The translations under genes were made by a program, and so were the position numbers. The notes beneath the pieces are model-generated. The model worked only from the letters and a program-made list of their open reading frames with translations, was not told where the DNA came from and ran no database searches. Below are positions 58,883 through 64,000 of a stretch of DNA of 64,000 bases, piece after piece (the first letter of the stretch is position 1; each line of letters opens with the position of its first letter). Source of the stretch: Pusillimonas sp. TS35 (GTDB lineage: Bacteria; Pseudomonadota; Gammaproteobacteria; Burkholderiales; Burkholderiaceae_B). The stretch lies in the NCBI RefSeq assembly GCF_009857885.1, contig NZ_WWER01000011.1, positions 1 to 64,000 on the forward strand, written 5' to 3'.

Positions 58883-60615
58883 TCCCGCGCCTCCTTCTTG
58901 GCGCCCAGCGCCACGAGTGACTCAATCGGCGCATCAGGCTGCACGCCAAGGCGGCGCAGACTGCTGGCCACAATATCCGAAAACACCGGCGCCGCGATGC
59001 GGCCGCCATAATAAGCCTTGCCGTGCGGCTCGTCGATGGTCACCGCTACGACAATGCGAGGGTTCGATACCGGCGCGAAGCCCACGAACGAGCCGCGATA
59101 CAAGCTGCGACTGTACTGGCCGTCCACGATCTTGCGCGCCGTGCCGCTCTTGCCCGCCACGCGGTAACCCTGCACCTGGGCCAGCTTGGCGCCATCCGGC
59201 CCAGCCGCGGCTTCCAGCATGGCACGGATCTGTCCTGCGATTTCAGGCCTGTACACCTGCACGCTTGTGGGTTTGCCTTCGCGCTTGAGCAGCGTCAGGG
59301 ACACCATATCGCCGTTTCGGGCGAACGCTGTGTATGCATGTGCCATCTGCATCAACGACACCGACAAGCCATAGCCGTACGCCATGGTTGCCCGTTCTAT
59401 CGGGCGCCAGCGCTCCCACGGGCGCAAACGGCCAGATGCAACCCCCGGAAAGTCAGTATGCGGCGGACGGCCGAAGCCCAGCTCGGTGAACTTAGTCCAC
59501 ATCTCCTGTGAAGTCAGCTTCTCGGAAATCATCGTCATGCCGATGTTGCTCGAACGGCGCAGAATGCCCGCTACGTTGAGCACCCCATTCTTGCTGACGT
59601 CGGAGATGGTCGACCCTTGGTAGCGGTAACGGCCGTTGCCGGTATCGAACAGCGTGTTCGTGGAAATACGTTTGATGTCCAGGGCCAGCGCCGCCGTGAA
59701 CGGCTTCATGATCGAACCGGGCTCGAAGGTATCGGTCAGGGCCCGGTTACGCAAGGCCGCGCCCTTGCGATCGCCACGGTCATTCGGATCGTAGGTGGGC
59801 AGATTGACGAGTGACAGGATCTCGCCCGTTTGTACATCCAGCACAATCGCAGCACCGGCTCGCGCGTCATTCGCCTGCAGGGCGTCTTTGAGCGCAGCGT
59901 AGGTGTCATACTGCAGCCCCGCATCGATAGAAAGCCTTAGATCCTGGCCATTCACAGGCGGCACAATCGCCTGCACATCCTCTACGACGCGCCCCAGCCG
60001 ATCCTTGATCACTCGGCGCGACCCAGGGCGGCCAGACAGTGCATCATTGAAGGCCAGTTCGATACCGTCGATGCCTTGATCTTCGATATTGGTAAAACCG
60101 ATAAGATGCGCAGCCACCTCCCCCTCGGGGTAGAAGCGGCGCATTTCAGCCTGGTCGTGGAAACCAGGCACCTTGAGCCGCCGGATCTGCTCCGCAGTGT
60201 CCACCGCCACCTGGCGCTTGATATAAACAAAATTGCGCTCGTCGTCGCCAATGCGTCGCTTGATGTCACTGGCAGGCATCTCGAGCAAGGCGCCAAGCCT
60301 CTTGAGCTGCTCGTCCGACGCCTTGCGCGCGTCTTCAGGGATCGCCCAGATAGCACGCACGGGCACGCTGGACGCCAGCACCACAGTACCGGTGCGATCG
60401 AAAATCTTGCCACGCGTAGCCGGCAACACGAGATTGCGCTCGTAGCGGCGTTCGCCCTGCTCTTTCAGGAACTCGTTCGACAACCCTTGCAGATACAGCG
60501 CTTTGGCCGCCAGGGCCAGGAAACCCACCATCAGCAGTATCAATACCAGGCGCGACCGCCACATTGGCATCTGCTGGTTGAGCACGGGGCTGTCATAGAA
60601 ACGCACGCGCTTCAT
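58879..60615 (-). CDS. ftsI: septal peptidoglycan transpeptidase FtsI (PBP3)
   Basis: Cross-links septal peptidoglycan. The 578-residue class B PBP has a short cytoplasmic end, a membrane helix (about 22-43), a pedestal domain (RGKIFDRTGTVVL) and a transpeptidase domain with the nucleophile Ser301 in SIMK (301-304), SSN (355-357) and KSGT (489-492). The start overlaps ftsL by 4 nt. Confidence 0.97.
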   Translation of the reverse strand: MKRVRFYDSPVLNQQMPMWRSRLVLILLMVGFLALAAKALYLQGLSNEFLKEQGERRYERNLVLPATRGKIFDRTGTVVLASSVPVRAIWAIPEDARKASDEQLKRLGALLEMPASDIKRRIGDDERNFVYIKRQVAVDTAEQIRRLKVPGFHDQAEMRRFYPEGEVAAHLIGFTNIEDQGIDGIELAFNDALSGRPGSRRVIKDRLGRVVEDVQAIVPPVNGQDLRLSIDAGLQYDTYAALKDALQANDARAGAAIVLDVQTGEILSLVNLPTYDPNDRGDRKGAALRNRALTDTFEPGSIMKPFTAALALDIKRISTNTLFDTGNGRYRYQGSTISDVSKNGVLNVAGILRRSSNIGMTMISEKLTSQEMWTKFTELGFGRPPHTDFPGVASGRLRPWERWRPIERATMAYGYGLSVSLMQMAHAYTAFARNGDMVSLTLLKREGKPTSVQVYRPEIAGQIRAMLEAAAGPDGAKLAQVQGYRVAGKSGTARKIVDGQYSRSLYRGSFVGFAPVSNPRIVVAVTIDEPHGKAYYGGRIAAPVFSDIVASSLRRLGVQPDAPIESLVALGAKKEARE

Positions 60616-60920
60616 GGTTTGCCCCCCGATGCCGGCTGGCCGGCAGATGCGGACGGCGATGTACCCACCATATAGAGTGTGCGGTCGGGCGTTCCCGGCG
60701 TCATGCCCAGCTCTTCACGCGCAATGCTGTCGATGCGCGCATTGCGGGCCAGTTCCGCGCGCTCAAGCTGAAGGCGCCGCCAATCGGTGTCCAGTTGGCG
60801 CTCACGATCGTGCAGCCGACCAGCCTCCACATACAATTGGCGCGCCTGGAAGCGCGCCGTGACGAGCGACAGAGCGGAAACCATCAACAGCGCCGCAAAC
60901 AGAAGGCTCAACCGTGCCAT
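60612..60920 (-). CDS. ftsL: cell division protein FtsL
   Basis: Small bitopic protein of the FtsQLB complex. The 102-residue sequence has an N-terminal membrane helix (about 4-21, [17 protein letters not shown]) and a leucine/arginine-rich coiled coil ([23 protein letters not shown]), then EELGMTPG. The C-terminus is Ser/Gly-rich. It overlaps the rsmH stop by 13 nt, more than the usual 4. Confidence 0.92.
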   Translation of the reverse strand: MARLSLLFAALLMVSALSLVTARFQARQLYVEAGRLHDRERQLDTDWRRLQLERAELARNARIDSIAREELGMTPGTPDRTLYMVGTSPSASAGQPASGGKP

Positions 60921-62014
60921 GACGTGCGCCCTCCCTTGCCATGACGCCTGCCGGCAGCACCGCCGCCAGCCATGCCCTGGCCAACAAACGATGCGCCGCC
61001 ATCGGGCGGCAGCGGTGTATCCGTGCGTTCCGCCACCCGCAGGACAGCCGATCGGGCGCGAACATTGTCACGCGCCTCATCGGCGCTGGCCAGCACCCGG
61101 CCGAGCGAGCGCAGGATGGGTTGCGGCATATCCTTCTCTGGAATCGGCAGGCGCGCGTGCGCGGCAGCCGGTCTGGCCGCCGCCGCGATGCACTGCTTGA
61201 CCATGCGGTCTTCAAGAGAATGGAAGCTGATCACCGCAAAACGCCCTCCTGGCGCAAGCAAAGTCAGAATTGCCTTGAGGGCGCGTGCGAGCTCCTCGAG
61301 CTCTTGATTGAGGTAAATCCGTATAGCCTGAAAGCTGCGGGTGGCCGGGTGTTGACCCTTTTCGCGCGTGCGGACGACACCGGCGATGAGCTCGGCGAGG
61401 TCGAGCGTTGTGCGCAGCGGGCGGGATTCGCGGCGAGCAACAACCGCCTTTGCAATCTGGAAAGCAAACCGTTCTTCGCCATAATGTGCGATGACCTCCC
61501 TCAATTCTTCGACACTGACCTCAGCCAGCCATTGCGCAGCCGTCATACCGCTGCTCGTATCCATCCGCATATCAAGCGGGCCTTCGCGCATGAACGAGAA
61601 ACCCCGCGATGCATCGTCGATCTGAGGGGATGACACTCCCAGATCCAACATCACACCGTTAACCGACGCGATCCCCAGATCGGCCAGCCTTTCAGCCATT
61701 TCCGCAAAGCCGCTGTGCACCACAGCCACTCTGCTATCCTGCGCCGCCAGTTGATGGGCCACCTCGATGGCCTGCGGGTCTTTGTCGAAGACCACCAGCC
61801 TCGCCTGCGGCCCCAGTTTCGACAACAGCAAGCGGCTATGCCCCCCACGCCCGAAAGTGCCATCGACAAACACGCCGTTGCGCCGCGCCTCATCGACAAG
61901 CGGCTCGGAAGCGGAAACCACCTGTCCACGCGTACCGTGCTTTCGGCCAAAACCCGGATCAACGAGAGCGTTGACCGTAGGCTCCAGCAGCACGGACCGA
62001 TGCACAAACGACAT
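60908..62014 (-). CDS. rsmH: 16S rRNA (cytosine1402-N4)-methyltransferase RsmH
   Basis: Methylates C1402 in the decoding centre. The 368-residue protein has [16 protein letters not shown], the SAM loop [37 protein letters not shown] and [14 protein letters not shown]. Compared with E. coli (313 residues), there is an extra ~24-residue stretch before the SAM loop ([20 protein letters not shown]) and a Gly-rich C-terminal tail. The ATG at 62014 is preferred to a TTG at 62026. Confidence 0.95.
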   Translation of the reverse strand: MSFVHRSVLLEPTVNALVDPGFGRKHGTRGQVVSASEPLVDEARRNGVFVDGTFGRGGHSRLLLSKLGPQARLVVFDKDPQAIEVAHQLAAQDSRVAVVHSGFAEMAERLADLGIASVNGVMLDLGVSSPQIDDASRGFSFMREGPLDMRMDTSSGMTAAQWLAEVSVEELREVIAHYGEERFAFQIAKAVVARRESRPLRTTLDLAELIAGVVRTREKGQHPATRSFQAIRIYLNQELEELARALKAILTLLAPGGRFAVISFHSLEDRMVKQCIAAAARPAAAHARLPIPEKDMPQPILRSLGRVLASADEARDNVRARSAVLRVAERTDTPLPPDGGASFVGQGMAGGGAAGRRHGKGGRTSWHG

Positions 62015-62022
62015 AGCAGGAA

Positions 62023-62451
62023 TCAAAAAGAAAATGTTTCGAGGACTTCAGGCATACCCTTCGCGAGGTCTTCCGCTTCGCGTCGGGCCCATTCGGCGGC
62101 ATCCCACAATTCGAAGTGACTACCCATCCCCAGCAGCATGACTTCGCGCGTCAACCCAGTCGCTGTGCGCAGCTCAGGCGCCACCAGAATGCGGCCTGAC
62201 GCATCCATGTCAACGTCCTGCGCATTGCCCAGCAGCAGGCGCTGCAGCGGACGAGCGGACATTGGGAAGTTTGCGATCTGCTCACGCTTCTTTTCCCACA
62301 CATTGCGGGGGTACAGAAGCAGACAGCCATCGGGGTGGCGGGTGAGGGTAAGACGGCCTTCGACCTGTGCGACGAGCGCGTCACGGTGCCGGGTCGGAAT
62401 CGAGATCCGCCCCTTGGCATCGAGAGTGAGAGCGCTGCTGCCCTGGAACAA
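62023..62451 (-). CDS. mraZ: transcriptional regulator MraZ
   Basis: Ring-forming regulator that represses the division cluster. The 142-residue protein has two SpoVT/AbrB-like halves: [20 protein letters not shown] and [17 protein letters not shown], each with the DxxGR motif. The start codon is TTG, with GGGGA 6 nt upstream inside the last of the MraZ-type repeats. It heads the operon. Confidence 0.95.
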   Translation of the reverse strand: MFQGSSALTLDAKGRISIPTRHRDALVAQVEGRLTLTRHPDGCLLLYPRNVWEKKREQIANFPMSARPLQRLLLGNAQDVDMDASGRILVAPELRTATGLTREVMLLGMGSHFELWDAAEWARREAEDLAKGMPEVLETFSF

Positions 62452-62454
62452 GTT

Positions 62455-62494
62455 TCTTCCCCACTTTTTTGCACAAAATCCTACTTTTCCCCAC
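62455..62494 (-). promoter_or_regulatory. MraZ operator: four GTGGG-like direct repeats at 10-nt spacing
   Basis: Read on the minus strand the sequence is GTGGGGAAAA, GTAGGATTTT, GTGCAAAAAA and GTGGGGAAGA in a row. MraZ is known to bind GTGGG-type direct repeats about 10 bp apart in mraZ promoters. The array runs from the -10 box to 4 nt before the start codon and covers the Shine-Dalgarno sequence. The two outer copies match well and the inner ones only partly. Confidence 0.8.
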
Positions 62495-62521
62495 TCTAAG
62501 CCATGGCTTTCAAGTGGTCAA
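62493..62521 (-). promoter_or_regulatory. sigma70 promoter of the division cluster
   Basis: On the minus strand TTGACC (62516-62521) and TAGAGT (62493-62498) are separated by exactly 17 nt. The start point should fall inside the first MraZ repeat, so the leader of mraZ would be only about 35-40 nt long. Upstream, from 62522 to 62965, is an A+T-rich then purine-rich stretch without a recognisable gene. Confidence 0.7.
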
Positions 62522-62965
62522 GCACAAGTTGCATTTTTTTCAATCGCGTCAAGCACTTAGCCTCATCTTTAAGAGTTCGGCCAAAAAAAATTCCTCAATA
62601 AATCAAGAAATTGTGATCTGAAGTGAAAGTCCTTTATCAGAATGGAGCGGTGGATAAACCATAACGCGCGTTTTCAATTGCTGACATACGGCCGCAACCA
62701 CCCGTCCATTCAGGAAATTGCCAGCTTTCCCGACAACCATCCAGAATCATGACTAGCCAACGAAAGCGAAGCCGCTAAGACGCAGCTAAGACCCGGCTAC
62801 TTAAAGCAATGGAGGGAAATAAAGGAAGGCGGCGATAGAGACGCGAGGGAATGAAACGATGAAGAGGCAGCGATAGAAAAAGCAGCGATGGGAGGCTAAA
62901 GCGCGGGCGCGAAAAACCGGTTGAAAAACTGCCGTGCCGGGGCAAGCACCCGCCCCGCACTACGG

Positions 62966-62970
62966 AAAAA
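62966..62970 (-). terminator. U tract ending rnpB
   Basis: Five T on the minus strand follow the closing P1 helix of RNase P RNA, so P1 plus this tract acts as terminator. Confidence 0.6.
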
Positions 62971-63374
62971 GTGAGACAGGCCTATAGGCCGGATTCTGTA
63001 TGCCCGGCGAGCCGGACAGGCAATCATTCATCTGGGCCCGACATTACTGTCGGGCTCGAGCCATCTACCCGCATGCTCGGACGGGCCGCCCGTCTGGCCG
63101 AGGCCTGCGCATGCCTATTTGATGTTGCTCCGGATAGAGGTTACCGCGTTTCACCCTGCAGCGCCGCACGCGTTTCCGCCTGCGCAGCACGGAGTAGCCG
63201 TGCCGGTGCACGCCCGTGGACGTGCCCTCGCCGCAGACTCGTCTCTGTGGCCCTGTTCCTCGGCTCGCGCAAGCTCGCGCTTTTGCTTGCCGGACGGCTG
63301 TTAGCCGCTACCCTGCCCTGTGGAGTCCGGACCTTCCTCGATGCGCCGCACCGCGATTGCCCGGCCTGCCTCAC
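62971..63374 (-). ncRNA. rnpB: RNase P RNA (class A)
   Basis: Catalytic RNA that matures tRNA 5' ends. The minus strand has the conserved GAGGAAGGTCCGGACTCCAC near the 5' end, the ACAGGGCAGG segment after it, and AGAATCCGGCCTATAGGCC near the 3' end. The two termini pair as P1 (GTGAGGCAGGCC with GGCCTGTCTCAC), which sets the length at about 404 nt. A -10-like TACAAT (63381-63386) lies 6 nt upstream. It sits between mraZ and an ABC-F gene. Confidence 0.95.
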
Positions 63375-63483
63375 GTGAGCATTGTAACCTGCGACAATAG
63401 CGTTTTGGCCCGGCCGCTTGCGGCCGGCCGGTGCTGCAGCCCTCGGGGGCAAAAGGCAGCATGGTTTTCCTCATTTTCACGAC

Positions 63484-64000
63484 ATGGCCGCAACACTCGT
63501 TACCCTCACCGATGCTCAACTGGCTTATGGGCACCACCCGCTCCTGGATCACGCCGAACTCACCATCCAGGCAGGCGAACGCATCGGCCTGATCGGCCGC
63601 AACGGGGCTGGCAAATCGTCCCTCCTCAAGATTATCGATGGCCGCATCCAGCCTGACGACGGCGAGGTCATGCGGGTGGGCGGCCTGCGCGTCGCGACGG
63701 TAGAGCAGGAACCTGAGCTGGACGACAATCTCACCGTCCACGAAGCGCTTTGCGGCGATATTCATTCAAGCGAAGACTGGCAGCGGCCCGCCCGCGCCAA
63801 CGCACTCATTGAACAGCTCGGGCTGCAGGCAGACGCCCAAATCGCGGGATTGTCCGGTGGGTCGCGCAAGCGCGTCGCGCTGGCCCGCGCCGTGGCGGAC
63901 GAGCCCGATCTGCTGTTGTTGGATGAGCCCACCAACCATCTGGACTTCGACGGCATCACTTGGCTCGAAAACCTGCTGCTCACCGCGCGCTGTGGTGTCG
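63484..64000 (+). CDS. ABC-F family ATPase (Uup-like), 5' part
   Basis: The gene starts with an ATG at 63484 and runs off the window without a stop. The 172 visible residues have Walker A GLIGRNGAGKSSLLKII, the ABC-F antenna context, signature LSGGSRKRVALARAV and Walker B LLLLDEPTNHLDFDG, which ends in the ABC-F-typical TNHLD. Such proteins act on ribosomes or, for Uup, on branched DNA, rather than in transport. Assignment to Uup is probable only. Confidence 0.88.
   Translation, partial: MAATLVTLTDAQLAYGHHPLLDHAELTIQAGERIGLIGRNGAGKSSLLKIIDGRIQPDDGEVMRVGGLRVATVEQEPELDDNLTVHEALCGDIHSSEDWQRPARANALIEQLGLQADAQIAGLSGGSRKRVALARAVADEPDLLLLDEPTNHLDFDGITWLENLLLTARCGV

Noticed and set aside
1-64000. 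CRISPR array or long direct-repeat array
   Set aside because: No regularly spaced repeats of 20 nt or more were seen on reading.

Overview
The window looks like a chromosomal segment of a betaproteobacterium of the order Burkholderiales, most likely family Alcaligenaceae (Bordetella/Achromobacter-like). This is inferred from the high G+C content, the fused murE-murF gene, a Bug/TctC-type binding protein and the overall gene content. No species is claimed.

Left edge (1-1335): the end of an integrated element. It holds the tail of an IS3-type transposase, an unidentified decayed coding remnant, a HigBA-like toxin-antitoxin pair with a palindromic operator, and a 3' fragment of tRNA-Asp. The tRNA fragment is what an island integrated at that tRNA would leave at its far end. 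Its terminator follows, and core genes begin after it.

1599-12414: metabolic genes. There is a GST and an SRPBCC protein, then a minus-strand operon (RraA-like aldolase, NAD-dependent D-2-hydroxyacid dehydrogenase, Bug receptor, FMN-dependent L-2-hydroxyacid dehydrogenase) behind a LysR regulator. A DUF3293 protein, biotin synthase, two transporters that overlap tail to tail, and a type II peroxiredoxin follow.

12787-16855: a molybdenum-cofactor cluster moaC-(prepilin peptidase)-moaD-moaE-moaB-moeA with a 14-G tract upstream of moaD. 16924-23537: rsmA, surA and lptD (no pdxA) divergent from amgK-murU (MurNAc recycling). 23805-30128: a coiled-coil membrane protein, a polar amino-acid ABC transporter, a methionine ABC transporter and tRNA-Lys(UUU).

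30149-44124: a phosphoesterase, a GH31-like protein with a damaged active site, mnmC, suhB, an M20 amidohydrolase, an acyl-CoA thioesterase, mgtE, secA, an M23 peptidase and a DciA-like gene.

44172-62521: a complete minus-strand division and cell wall cluster, transcribed mraZ-rsmH-ftsL-ftsI-murEF-mraY-murD-ftsW-murG-murC-ddl-ftsQ-ftsA-ftsZ-lpxC, most genes overlapping by 4 nt. A clear sigma70 promoter lies over four MraZ-type repeats in front of mraZ. rnpB (RNase P RNA) and the start of an ABC-F ATPase gene close the window.
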